A DNA stretch of 64,000 nt from Planoprotostelium fungivorum (GCA_003024175.1 MDYQ01000127.1:17156-81155); one strand, 5' to 3'. Counted from the first letter of the stretch, positions 47,148 through 58,913 are shown. Notes: generated by a model not told the origin, from the letters alone. Program-made: numbers and translations.

Positions 47148-48208
47148 CTACGATTGGATCCTCCTGACATTAAACTTGGGCCCTCCCAGAAAGGTGAGGA
47201 GCTCGACATTCTCCTTGAGCTGATTCAAGATGTGCTCCATCGTCTTTTCATCCAAGCGATTCGTGATGTCCAAGATCAATTCTCCATCGTCGTCTAAGAC
47301 ACATTCGTACCGGACCCCTGACTGCTGCGGTACCAGCTCCTTCACCTTGTCCGATAGAGTCTTCCACAGAACGATGTTGTGATATGCCTGCGCGAGTGAG
47401 AAGGAGAAAGGGATCGTGTCTCACCTCACGAACAAAGTCGAAATTCCTCTTGACGGACTCTGCGATGTTGGTGGACCAAGTCTGTCTAAGCCTCCGAAAG
47501 CTGGCCCTCTCGATGTCAGACCCCGATTCTTCGCTGGTATTCGTTCAGTAGACGTTTGGTGGGAGGACAGTGACCTGTTGATGGTGTCGGTGAGCACCAT
47601 ATTGAACTCTGGATGATCGATGACGTAGATGGCAAGATAGTCCGGTGATTTGAGATTGATGTCAAAGAAGCGCCTCCTCTCTCGGATGTAACTGGTCAAA
47701 GGAGAGGCTTGCCACGATGTCATCCTCTTATCTCTCTCCTGGATTCCATTTCAATGTACGAAAGGAGTTGAAGGGTTGGACGTCAGTATGGTTCCACAAA
47801 TGATGATGGTGAATTGATGTTGATTCCTTCACCTCTTGCGTGACGTAATTGAGTCTGTGTGAGTAGTCCTTCAGAAGCAGATCATACCACAGTGTCGTAT
47901 CTTGACTCAAGAGATGAAATAAATTCGACACCCTGCCTACTCTGCATAGATCCTCTGCATCCAAGAAGGATAACATCTTCATAAACACTTCATGTGGGAA
48001 TACACTCGAGAATGAATTACTGCGATTCGGAGAGGCACGACTACTGTTTCTCAATTTTCTCTGAGGAAGACTGGGGCTGCTCTTACTGTGACGTGTCAAG
48101 ATGATGATGATGATGTATATTGACAGACCGGCTTCCAGAACTACCACTACTGCTACGTCTGTGCTCTTTAGGAGATAAGAGTCCTCCTCTGAATTGGTTC
48201 GCTCCCAT
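47148..48208 (-). CDS. F-box protein with unrecognised C-terminal domain
   Basis: The start is MGANQFRGGLLSPKEHRR at 48208. A short intron containing ATCATC repeats joins KSSPSLPQRKLRNSSRASPN. The F-box follows (SVFPHEVFMKMLSFLDAEDL, CRVGRVSNLFHLLSQDTTLW). The next exons read RMTSWQASPLTSYIRERRRF, FDINLKSPDYLAIYVIDHPE, SDIERASFRRLRQTWSTNIA and SVKRNFDFVREAYHNIVLWK. The last is CVLDDDGELILDITNRLDEK, ending NVRRIQS at 47148. The F-box should dock the protein on Skp1 in an SCF ubiquitin ligase, with the C-terminal part selecting substrates. That part matches no repeat family I know. The gene is head to head with RPA43, about 100 bp apart. Confidence 0.7.
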
Positions 48209-48309
48209 TACAATGCTTGACACATCATCATCGCGCGTGATTTTCGAGATATCTTTTCGGATGTCTTTTCTTTTTTCCTCATTTCAATCATCATCGCAAA
48301 TCAACATCG

Positions 48310-48955
48310 ATGACCAAGGGCTCTACAGAATTCGTTCAAGTACAGGTGGAGCAGACCGTCCAACTCTCACCTTACTACACTGGAAGAGAGATGTTGGGCG
48401 TCACCAATCATCTCAACACTCTACTGCTGAGGTACGGAAGAAAGTGAAGCGATGATAACTGATGGCCATCAGGTACATTCCTACGGTAGATTCTGTGTTG
48501 TTGTCATACAAAGATGTCAAGATCAGAGTCGAGAAGGGAAGGATTAGGAACGAGAGCCCCATCATCTATCTTCCTATCACATACACTGCACTATTGTTCA
48601 AGCCAGTCATCGGACAACCTCTCGGTGTGATGATCTCGATCTCCCCTCACTGATCTCTCAACAGAGGGAAAGGTCATTCAAATTGGATACGATCACATTG
48701 GTATGCTCGTTGATGGGTTATTCAATGCTTCCATCTTCAGCGATCAATTGAGCCCTGCCTTTGAACCTTCACAATTTGAAGATAAGTGGGAGAGCAAAAC
48801 AGACAGCTCCGTATCCATCTCAGTCGGCTCGACTGTTCGATTTATCGTGGATGGGTGAATGGACGATATATGCAAGTTGCAATGACTGATGGTGGATGCA
48901 CAGGATATCACAATCGAAAGGACTGATATCGATAACGGGAAGATTGGAACAATAG
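48310..48955 (+). CDS. POLR1F: RNA polymerase I subunit RPA43 (POLR1F)
   Basis: The four exons are 48310-48431, 48473-48624, 48665-48854 and 48904-48955. They close in frame to 171 residues. The N-terminal Rpb7/RPA43-like domain reads QVEQTVQLSPYYTGREMLGV, LNTLLLRYIPTVDSVLLSYK, DVKIRVEKGRI and YLPITYTALLFKPVIGQPLE. The OB-fold region continues GKVIQIGYDHIGMLVDGLFN, ASIFSDQL and VGSTVRFIVDG, ending ISQSKGLISITGRLEQ. This is the order of parts in human POLR1F. With RPA14/RPA12-type partners it forms the Pol I stalk that binds Rrn3/TIF-IA at rDNA promoters. Short length suggests the disordered tail of larger homologues is missing. Confidence 0.88.
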
Positions 48956-49218
48956 ATTATTCAAGTTGATCGAACAGAAGGAATGAGTAAAAGCGCTCAC
49001 GACGATGCAAGTCAAGGAGCCGTGAGAAATAAACAGAAGGATAACACCGAAGTCTATGAAGTGGTCTGAAGAGATGAAGCGAAACAAAGAAAGAATCTAA
49101 CACAAAAGAAAGAGTTGAGGATTCTTTATCAAAGAAAGAAAGGTGAGAGGGTAGACAGATGAGGTACAAGAAGATTTATATACACCACAGAACATGGTGA
49201 AAGCAAATTGGTTTGGGT

Positions 49219-49234
49219 GGTGTTGAATAACACC
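49219..49234 (-). terminator. Histone mRNA 3' stem-loop
   Basis: On the coding strand of H3 the sequence is GGTGTT-ATTC-AACACC, a perfect 6-bp stem with a 4-nt loop, followed by ACCCA and preceded by an A/C-rich flank. It lies 44-59 nt after the stop codon. Geometry, distance and flanks match the replication-dependent histone stem-loop bound by SLBP. Confidence 0.75.
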
Positions 49235-49277
49235 GTTTGTTTTGTTTGTAGCAGCGAGTTGCTTGACGCCAGGTTCC

Positions 49278-49688
49278 TTACGATCTCTCTCCTCTGATTC
49301 TTCTTGCCAACTGAATGTCCTTGTTCATGATGGTGACTCTCTTGGCGTGGATGGCGCACAAGTTGGAGTCCTCGAAGAGACCGACGAGGTATGCCTCGGA
49401 GGCCTCCTGAAGGGCAGCGATGGCGGAAGACTGGAAACGGAGATCGGTCTTGTAATCTTGAGCGATCTCACGAACGAGACGCTGGAAGGGGAGCTTTCTG
49501 ATGAGGAGCTCCGTGGACTTCTGGTACTTTCTGATCTCACGAAGGGCAACGGTTCCGGGCTTGAAACGGTGGGGCTTCTTGACTCCACCTGAGGATACGG
49601 CGGACTTACGAGCGGCCTTGTTGGCGACGTGCTTACGAGGAGCCTTTCCTCCCGTGCTCTTACGAGCGGTCTGCTTGGTACGAGCCAT
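49278..49688 (-). CDS. H3: Histone H3
   Basis: This is a single exon with no intron, encoding 136 residues including Met, the canonical length. The N-terminal tail starts [18 protein letters not shown], so K4, K9, K14 and K18 are kept. It then reads [20 protein letters not shown], with K23, K27, S28, K36 and K37 present. The fold is conserved ([60 protein letters not shown]). Differences from animal H3 include HVAN for QLAT at 19-22, V30, F41/K42, Y78, and N121 for the usual proline. Lack of introns, the 3' stem-loop and an upstream E2F-like site point to a replication-dependent gene. Confidence 0.98.
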   Translation of the reverse strand: MARTKQTARKSTGGKAPRKHVANKAARKSAVSSGGVKKPHRFKPGTVALREIRKYQKSTELLIRKLPFQRLVREIAQDYKTDLRFQSSAIAALQEASEAYLVGLFEDSNLCAIHAKRVTIMNKDIQLARRIRGERS

Positions 49689-49753
49689 GTTCCTTGTTAT
49701 TGCTTGCGACTGCTGCTGATTTATGATCCGACCCGTGGCACATTTTCAAAAGA

Positions 49754-49765
49754 TTTGGCGCGAAA
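49754..49765. promoter_or_regulatory. E2F-like site upstream of histone H3
   Basis: TTTGGCGCGAAA lies about 66-77 bp upstream of the H3 start codon. It is a full match to the E2F/DP consensus (TTTSSCGC extended to GAAA) and reads well on both strands. S-phase control of H3 is inferred. Confidence 0.6.
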
Positions 49766-51169
49766 TACTGCCGAGCCTTGCGCGGTAGTTAACGCGATGC
49801 GGCCGTTATCTGTCACGTTTGAAATTTGCAACTTCCCGCTCGACAAAAATGCGTTTGAGCATTATCTCGTCGCGGTTGTTACCGACCTGACTAGTCTATA
49901 GCCGAGATGGTTTCCGACGCGAACGCGATGTGCTGAATCGAGAGTGGAGGATGAATACGGGAACCATGTAACCTAACGAGAACTCCGTTTCGGGTTTACC
50001 AGAAAGCAATTTCGTCTGCTGAAATGATTTGATTCCCTCCTGAACAATCTGTTGTCTCCACATGACCTTGGAGGTGCAGTGTGGTTGTTCACTGTTGCAG
50101 GTTGGTCATCCATCAATGAAGATAGGCCAGACTGACTTCGCTCAGTTCATTTTGACACAGGTATAACATAAGCCCACGAAGACAGGTCGATGCGTCCTCC
50201 GTGAAGGTGAAGACGAGCGAACTATTGATTACCTTCAGTGAACGATTTGTTGCATCTGAATTTCCAGCGTTGGACAAGCTGTTTATATATAGATACATAA
50301 ACATGTCTTCAACTTGCCGGCTTCTTCACAAGTGAGTGAGCACACTTCTGTCAAACGGAGACGAAGATCTCTCCTGTAGAGGACAATAATAAAGTAAGAA
50401 CATCACAGAGCCTTGATTTCCGTGTGCTCATAATGCGATCTTATCAATTTGACCATTCAATAATTCCATCCCCTTCGTTCTATCTCTTGCCTCTTCTTGT
50501 TCTGTAGTCCCACTGACGTTTCAACCATTTACTTGACACTCATCACCAATCGATCACTCAATTGGTCATGTGCTTTCAATTGGAGCCGAATCTGGAGCAT
50601 ATCATCAGTTTCGATCTTGTTGTATTGTCTTCCAGTTTAGCCTTTCGGCATAAGATGAGTAATTCGTTGGTGGGGCTCGTGATTCCTGTAAATGATGCTA
50701 CTCCCCGTCGCTCAGGATAGGTTAGACATGAGAAGCAGACAGCAGAATACATCTGTCTACTACGTTGCCTTCACGCTTGTTTGTCAACGTCACCCAAAAC
50801 AAACCGAGCAACAAATTTATCGATTTCAATACTCGAATGAATGATCAATGATTGCCTTTTCGGGATTGTTTTGAAAATGCCGCCGTTGTCACTTATGTAG
50901 ACTTTGATCAGAGATAACATCGATGCAATAGACTAGTCTACGTATAAAAAGTAATTACCACATTCTCCAGGTTGTATTTTAGGATGCTGCCAACTCCACC
51001 TCGTGCGTGGGGGAGCTCTAACAAATATGCACGGCAATAATATGTTCTATCATGATGTGTCGTGAGTTCTTTTTGTTTCAAATGACCTCAACACGAAAGC
51101 ATTCAGCTTATTACCACAAAAATCATATAACGTACCGTTATTCAGAAGTTTAAAAAAGGTATGTTTCAT
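49766..51169. other. Intergenic stretch, no gene supported
   Basis: About 1.4 kb of mixed, partly AT-rich sequence. Only short frames occur, such as one on the minus strand from 50304 (MFMYLYINSLSNAGNSDATN). None shows family signatures or convincing splicing. GC-rich sequence at 49766-49910 may extend the H3 promoter region. Confidence 0.45.
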
Positions 51170-52404
51170 TTATTTGTCAAGCTTAGCGATGATCTCCTCA
51201 ATCTTCTTCAAGGAGTATATTCTCCGATTTACAAATCCTATGGGGGTACCGTACTCAAAGAACACCCCAACTGATACCTTTTTCTCATGATCTTTCAGGC
51301 GGAGCTCGATCCGTCCATTTTCAGATTTGTATGTGAAGTCCGTCAGTTTCTCCTTGTCTGGATTGAGATCCGGGAGGAGACGGATCACGTGTCCTATGAG
51401 GACTGCAGACTCCTCATTGATGACAAGTGAGCTTTGCCTTCCTTCGTATCGACCAGTGAGGATATGACTGTCCAGAGGTAGACGGACGTCAATGAACCTC
51501 CACTCCTGCATGATGTTACATCAGAAATTGATTTATATGTAATGACCTCTGCAGGACTAGTGAAACGACTTCTCGATGGTAGAGGTCCATTCCTTTGATT
51601 CATACTCAAAGTGAACGTAGATGCGTGAGTATTGATCGAACCCTATTCTAAGTTGGTCCTTGTCGAGATTCTAGAAGGGGTGAGACGATTGTGTCGTGAA
51701 GTACGAGTCTTTCACCTTCTCCCAAGATGTAAAGATATCGACAAGAGTAGAAATAGACAGCTTCTCCTCCAAGACTCTCTCGCATAGCGTTTGGATGGTC
51801 TCTTTGTTGGCAAGGCTCCTGCGATTTTCCATGTCGATGTTCTCCCGAGGACAATCTGATGAATGTTGTGAACATTGATCCTTGCTTTTATTTGTCCAAC
51901 ATCTCCTTTTTGTTCAGACACCGCTTTTGGGCATCTTCCTTTCTCATCCCATCCGTTTTCTTGGTTGCCGCTATTCATCACGACTTTGTAGGTTTGGTGA
52001 ATCAATTGACATTAAACCACCAACTTGTCAAAGCTCTTTATTATGGGGGGTACGTAGAGACGGTGTGCGATATGCTTACCGATTTGTCCTGAATAAGCTG
52101 TCTTAGACTTCTCCCTCTTGTTATCAGCTGCAGCAGCTTGAGGCTCATCATCTGACCCCCCTCTCACCTTCGTTAGCATTTTCCAGCGTACATTATCCTT
52201 CCTCCATGTTTTCTCAATCTCCTGCCTCTGCCGCTCTGTGTCGTCCATCAGTTCAATGGTACAACCGGGATGTCTACGTGAGAACTTTTCGACACCACGA
52301 ATCCCATCTGATCTTTTGATATAGCATCCGTCATCGGACCAGACGGAAAGGAACATATTGGAACCCATAATATTATGTAGAACGATCGAGCGTTGCGTAA
52401 CCAA
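51170..52404 (-). CDS. Hypothetical multi-exon protein
   Basis: The last exon (51511-51170) is open: EWRFIDVRLPLDSHILTGRY, LIGHVIRLLPDLNPDKEKLT, KVSVGVFFEYGTPIGFVNRR, ending KKIEEIIAKLDK. Upstream pieces are RENIDMENRRSLANKETIQT with LVDIFTSWEK (to 51716), and NLDKDQLRIGFDQYSRIYVH with FEYESKEWTSTIEKSF. Further upstream, 52404-52080 encodes MFLSVWSDDGCYIKRSDGIR, GVEKFSRRHPGCTIELMDDT and ERQRQEIEKTWRKDNVRWKM. These may form one gene or two. One join before EWRFID gave a stop with the nearest acceptor, so the model is incomplete. No family is recognised. Confidence 0.35.
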
Positions 52405-52441
52405 CCATCGGGAATGTTGCCCCGTCTAAGTACAATCAATC

Positions 52442-53251
52442 ATAGGTCAGCAAATTTATCTATACACAAAGGAAATTGAAGAAGACGGGTTTCCTCTTCG
52501 CGACCCCTCCTCTTTCTAATCGATTCTATAATGATTTCAATACAGCAACGTGAGCTGCAATTTGAGAATTCATCAGTTTTTGGCTAATGAAATCAAAATC
52601 GATGAAGTGTGGTACGTTACATTTATGTGTTCTAGAAATAAGCTATCATACGGCAGGATTTACGTGGTACCTGAGACGGCATCATTGGTCTCACTTCAGC
52701 TTCAAACATCGAATGCACCAGTTTCTATTGATGTCAGATGAATGAAAGACTACACTCTCACTTTGTCTCTCATACACCCCATCTGGGTCGAAGTGAATTC
52801 CAATGATAGGTGGGCTAAGTGCAGTGGGCACTATCAACTGCTTCATCAAGTCAATGAGTGTGATATCACTCAAGTCTTACATCCATTCCCCACTCCGGTA
52901 CTGTTGGACTCATTGTCTCTGATCCATGGTAAGTCATAGGTGCTGCAAGATACCTACGGGATCGTCAAAAGATAGCATTTCGATTGGTCTACCATGAGGG
53001 GATGGGTTGCGGGATATTCGATAGGTTGACAGTGGAGAGATTGAAATCAAGGGCCTCCAGAATGCTCTGATTTGTTCCCGTTCTTGGTCTATCTGGTAAT
53101 GGGGGATACATGCTATATTGACCCGAAGGGGTTGACGATCTCCTACACAGACTCAATGATGATGAGTAAAAACAAGATGACACTTACATGTGTTCTCTGC
53201 TGCCTGCAGATGATGTGGCTCTCGAAATGCCCAATTTCTTTTTCTCTCCTT
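52442..53251 (+). other. Unresolved region with a TGA-interrupted frame
   Basis: On the plus strand a frame running 52550-52939 reads WYVTFMCSRNKLSYGRIYVV, PETASLVSLQLQTSNAPVSI, then one TGA at 52739-52741, then MKDYTLTLSLIHPIWVEVNS and CDITQVLHPFPTPVLLDSLS. It has no proper ATG at its left end. It may be exons of a gene I could not splice, or a decayed gene. Nothing convincing lies in 52940-53251. Confidence 0.25.
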
Positions 53252-56200
53252 TCATCCCTCTTTCATAAATGTATTCGATATTCGCAGCCATATCCCATTG
53301 TATCTGAATTCTGTCATCCAATCATCTTTCGACACTGATACCTCTCGATGCTTCTCCTTTTCTCGGCCTTCTTTCTCCCTCATTTTCTCCTTATCTGTTA
53401 CATCTTCTTTCTTCACTGGATCGGATATAGAGGGAAACGTATTCTTCCACTCTTTTGCCTCGAATTGAACAGATGCATTTTGGGCACCAAGCTGCCATGA
53501 AGATAGAGTTGCATTTCTATTCTGGGTAAAAACTCTGTCTTCTAATGGATTCCCCATAGCTCCAGGCACTGGCGGGAATTTGAATTGCCTCGATTCCTCT
53601 GTTTTCCATTTACTTTCATTTTCCTAACTGCTCACCTCTTGATCGTCCGCGTCTTCCGCTCGTTTCTTGGAGACTTTTTGTTGGAAGATTCTTTTCTGCC
53701 TCTGTTCTCTCCTCTCCCTCCATCGTGTCCTCCTCCACACTCTCATCCTCTGCTCTCATCTCCCATCTCTCTGGTTCATCAATACGAACCTGTTTTTATG
53801 AATCTTGCGATCACCAAAGAAATAGACATACCCTCTTCTCTTCCTTTCTGGGTTCCGATGGAATAGGTACAGATGTAGCGATCTCCACAGGTGTAACTTG
53901 TAACAGTTCTGGAAGTGTGGGAGGAGTGCTCTCAGATGCGTCTTCCTCCCGAACTTGAGGTGGAGGTAGATCTTTGTGCCGATGAGTCATCTCCGGTTCT
54001 GTCCAAGAAGGTAGGGCAGACTTCCCTATCACCATCGTGGCTTGACTCTCTTCTTCCTCCTGCACTCTTTTAGTCAGGTATTTCCCCTTGTCCTTACCTT
54101 CTTCTTTGGAAATAGTGTGGCACCCAATTTCACCTTTTGCGGACCCTCCAGCGTAGTCCTGTGTTGTTTGTCTGTGATCTCGTCTAGTATGCTTCGTGCA
54201 CGTGCAGCCAACTGAGCATGTTAGAGGATCTTGAGCACCAGCAATTTTGTCACCTCCTCTTGACTCCTTTGACGTTTGATCTTCTGCTCTTTCTCTTTCT
54301 GTACATCACGCTTTTTTGTTGTCAGTGATACGAAGAGACTAAATGTAGGCATCACCTTCTTGGTCTTATCTTCAGTGATTTGCGTCTTCTCGTGCTGAGT
54401 ATGCTTCTGTTCTTTTGGCTGTTCCCTTGGTTCTGATGGGTGGGGTTGATTCGAGTGTTGTGCTTGGCTTATATTTGATGGATGTGGTTGAATCGATGTG
54501 GATTTGTGTGTTGAATGGGTGGTCGATTGCTGGAGGTGAGCTGAAGTGGATTGTTGGATGTGATTTGAGCTCTGTGGCTGCTTGTGATCTACATCATGGA
54601 CGATAGAGGGTCTCTTCATGATGACTGGTCTTGATTTCTCGCTCTTTCCAGTATTATGTCTATCCCTCGTCTCTGGCCTCTTCTGCTCACCATGGGTATC
54701 TTTCTCTTTGTGCCCCACCCTGCTGTTTGATCTGGCCCTCCGATTTGCCATCACAATATTCATCCGGTCGTGTTCCTTATCCGCCTCCCTCTTTTTCTTC
54801 TCTTCATCCCTCTGATTGCGCTCCTGCTCCACTTTGGTCTTCAATGTCTCCTCAACCACCGCCTCTTGCGCCAACTTCTCTGCCATCATCGTCTGCTCCC
54901 TTCAGTCTCACTCAACCCATTCCTCTCACTTTGAGTTCCTCTCTCATGGCTGTGGCATTTTCCTTCTTCTTTTTGACCACTGCCTCCACGGCTGCAGATG
55001 CAGTGACCTCTTCCACTAGGATGGAGCTGAAGGATCTCTTGTTGGCCGATGTCTCTGTCGATTGCAGGTACCCTCCAGAGAAGAAGGGATTCCTCGCCTT
55101 CTCGTCTCAGTTCCCTCTGCTTTGTATCCTCACCTGCTTGTAGACCAATGCCTCTTCCTCTCTAAACTGTATACTCTTCTCTCTCTTGCTCTTCGACTCC
55201 TCCTCTTCCTTCCTTTGTCGCTCCCTCTCCTCTGCGTTCCTCTGATCCTCTATGGCAATCAACCGCTCTAGCTCCCCTTGTCTTCACACAATGAGTCTTC
55301 CTCTCTCGACTCTTCATCACCTCTCCTCTACTGCTTCTGGTGTCTTGGACTCAGGGTGACTCAATTGCTTGTTTGCAAAGATGAGGTTCTTGATCAGATC
55401 AAATAGGGTGCCATCCCCTGAGAAGCTGGGATCGTACTGTACATGTGAGAAGAGTATGAGAGTGTGCATACCTGATAGGACAACGCCACCTTCTCCCCAC
55501 CCTCATAACTGGGAACACTATCGTCGATCACCTTTCACTTTCAGACACCAAACAGACGCTTCTCTTCGTTCGCACCTCTGAGAGGAAATCGACTGGCTTC
55601 AGATTGATGTACGGAAGATCGTCGAGGACGGAATTGCGAGTCCTGAGCTTAGGTGGACCGATGGCTGCGTATTTTCCCTCATCCTCAAATGGAGGAAAAC
55701 CTTCTCTCTCTACGTTCTCTCTCTCCAGCTCGATGGTGAAGGAAGGTCGAATCTGTGTTCCTCACCCTATATCCCTCTTTCCACTCACCCTGTTCAACGC
55801 CTTGGCTGCCTCGATGGCCACATCCACTACGAGGAGGTATGTGTCTCGATTGGACTTCCATTGGAATACGTCCTTGGCATCTTCCATGTCTGCTCTCAAG
55901 TCACGATAGAAGTTCCTCAGGACCGACACTGAATTGATTCCCTGATCATCTCAGACTATATCCATATCATCCACTCACAAAGGTTGTGACGAAGGTCTTG
56001 GCCTTGTTGAGTCTACGAATCGTCATATCTACACCACGCAGGGTCTGCTTCATCTCGATCATTTTCTTCATCTTGGTATCCCATAGGTGACCTGCGGTCA
56101 CCACCCACATGAACGGATCTGGTCGGTTTAGTTGAGATCTCTCATATCTCTTTCTCCCTCCCTCACCTGTTCCACTCATCCATTCTTCTCTCGTGTTTCG

Positions 56201-58913
56201 TAGCACGTAACACCTCTGTTGATAAACTGGCATCTCCGCTATCTACTTCCATCATCAATCTATCGTTCGCTTTTCTTGTCTTACCCTTTGAAGGTGTTTG
56301 GGCATATCTCGTGATTTCCCCGCTGAAGTGGTTCGCATATGCACTGTCCACCGTTATTTCTGATGCAGATTTGAAGCATATCAAGGTAGTGTAATGTTCT
56401 TTTCTATGTGTTGTGTACCATTACCTCCATCGAGACTCTTGTTCCTCATCATTGCTCTCGGTTTTCCTTCTGCCGATTTCCTCCTCAATGGGATGTGATG
56501 TGCCTTCGTTCCTGCATCTGTCCTACATTCAGTCATTGCTGAAATCACCATCACTAACATGACGAGATCATCTTGACAAACTGATCGTCCGGACGTAAAG
56601 CGCCCGACTGAATCCGATTGTATGATTCCAACAGTTCATCCACTGTTGGTGTCACGCTTCTTATGTCTAGTATGAGATCTTCTTTGTGGTATCTGATCTC
56701 GTTCACTACTCTTCCTCTATCTTTAATACGTACCTTAATGCTGTGAAACATACACCCAATAATCTTCGATGATACAATTGTTTCTGTACCAACAGAAATC
56801 GTTTCATCAGGATTCTCTTCTGTCATCCAGTAAATACCAGATCAATCACAGAAATTTGCAAAGAAGGATAAAGGTCATACTTTGGCTCTCTGAGTCCATT
56901 GATGCCAACAACTCATGAATACGAACTGTGTCTTTGGTCCTGCTATAGCAAATCCAACCTGATATGCTAGACTGATGTGCATTCGTAGATTGGCCAGACC
57001 TATAACCTGTCAGTCTTTTGATCAATACAGAATAATCTCTAATGGTCAAAGAGAATAGCGATGCGGTACATCTTACCCGCTGAAGTGATGAGCATCCTAT
57101 ACTGATGATACTTCCTCCAGACACGAAAGACAGTCTTCTGCTTCAGCCTCGTTCTTCTCATGTGAATCAACGCAAAATTGGTCCTCATGCTTATGCATGC
57201 ATCAGAGATGATTCAGTGCGTTCCGTCAATTCACCTGGCTCGCAGTTGAGACCATCTCTTCCATGCGGTAAAAATGCGGAGTGCTTCGGCTTTATCTTCC
57301 AGCTGATTCTTAACGTATTGCTTCCACAACTTTGTGATGTTACTCTATAATGTTTTCTGTGACACACCTGTAGAAATCTTCCACATTGCAAAGCGATCAA
57401 ATAGCGATCCGCTTTTTGTTCTCTGTTGAGGTCAGTTGTCTATATCCGTCTTGTGTGTACTGACTTGGCTTTTTTGGCGTGTACGATCTGTATATATACT
57501 CTCCACGCCTTCAATGACTGTGCTACCTTCTTTTCCTCCCACCTCTGGTTAGCCTTACTCGTGTCAATGAAGAGTTTTGAAATAATCAGCTCACGTGGTC
57601 CCTGAGTGCCACTTTCTTCTTATAAGCACTGTACCATTTATCCCATATGGTTAATCCCTTTGGAAAAGTGGGGTAGTTTGTGGAAGTCTTCAGTATTTTC
57701 TGGAGGGGTCAGAGAGGAAGGGAGGCGAGTACAAACCTTAACGTGAGTCATTCTGTACCACATGATGAGCATGGTTTGCATTCTACCCGTCATCAATGTC
57801 CGTGCCAACTTCGATACTAAGCTCTTCAGAACCTCCGATCGTTTTCTCCTCTCTCTAGAGTAATGGTACCAGACATAAAACATCTTTTTGTAGACTTTCT
57901 CCAACTGCATGTGACGAAACGCATTGACCTACCCAGAGTTCAGATCGAACAAAGATATGTCCTACCAGTTTATCACTGGGTGCTGCTCTGTCTCGAGACA
58001 CCTCTCTGAATGCGTGCAGTGATGTCAACTGCAGGGTGAGCTTCTCGTGTTTCATCGGGAGTGTGAACAATTTCTGTTGGTAAGATCCATCTCTTCCCTT
58101 GGATACGTTCTGCTCTCCTCAGCTTCAGAATGATGATCACACACCTTCCAGGCTCGTAAGCACTTTCTGACGATGGTGCGTTGGTGATGAGAGATGGCTA
58201 TGGAGTGACTGGCCCATGTGGCAAAGTAAACGAAGACCATGCTCTGTCGAATAGAATTACGGAGATTCATGTATGCATTGAATTTCTTTCTATCTTTCGC
58301 CATCTTCCACCACCTCTGGATGATCACCGCTGCTGGAATGGATTTCTGTTCTTTTCAGAGAGGATCGAGAGAATGGCTCACCTTGGACATCTTGTAGTGA
58401 TGGAGGTATCCATCGATACTTCCAACGTCTGTCGGCGAATTATGCTCGTCAAGCACAAGGTCGCTTCTCTGTTTCTGCCTCCGTTTGATGGATCTAGCCA
58501 CCACATTCGACACATCGGTCAGAGATGTGGACTTTTTGAGCACCGAGGACAAAAAGGAAACAGAAGGGCTCGGTGCTTCGGAGTGTCAATGTTGAATCTC
58601 ACTTGGCCTCACCTTTATCTGTCTGTAAAGTATCTTCCACAGTCGCTCGTTTCGATCTGCTAGTCTGTGTTCTCCATTCTTGACTCTCGTCTGAAATCAA
58701 TCCGATCCTCTTCACATCACTCGTCGTTGCTCTGTACTCTCTATTAAATGGAGGAGGAGGTTCATAGGAGTTTTTAATTGGTGTAGTTCCACCGGGAATA
58801 GTCAACTGATCTTTCGATGAGGAGCACAACATCGTCGGTAGTCTCACGTCACGGGATTCAGTCCTCTTATTAACAGGGGATCCCACCCGTTGAATCCGTC
58901 GAGGGTTACTCAT
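53252..58913 (-). CDS. Large SFI1/IQ-type repeat and coiled-coil protein
   Basis: The start is near 58913 (MSNPRRIQRVGSPVNKR). After a disordered basic N-terminus there is an IQ motif (AAVIIQRWWKMAKDRKKFNA). It is followed by many units with the SFI1-like pattern of aromatic residue, spacer, Trp: MVFVYFATWASHSIAISHHQ, RKCLRAWK, MFYVWYHYSRERRKR, TMLIMWYRMTHVK, LTIWDKWYSAYKKK, SLKAWRVYIQI, LRIFTAWKRWSQLRAR, TVFRVWRKYHQYRML. The C-terminal half is mixed: helical parts (YRDLRADMEDAKDVFQWKSN, VVDVAIEAAKALNR), long charged coiled coils (QERNQRDEEKKKREADKEHD) and a Gln/His/Ser-rich spacer. It ends near DDWMTEFRYNGIWLRISNTF. SFI1 repeats bind centrin at centrosomes or basal bodies. The region could hold two genes. 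Confidence 0.55.
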
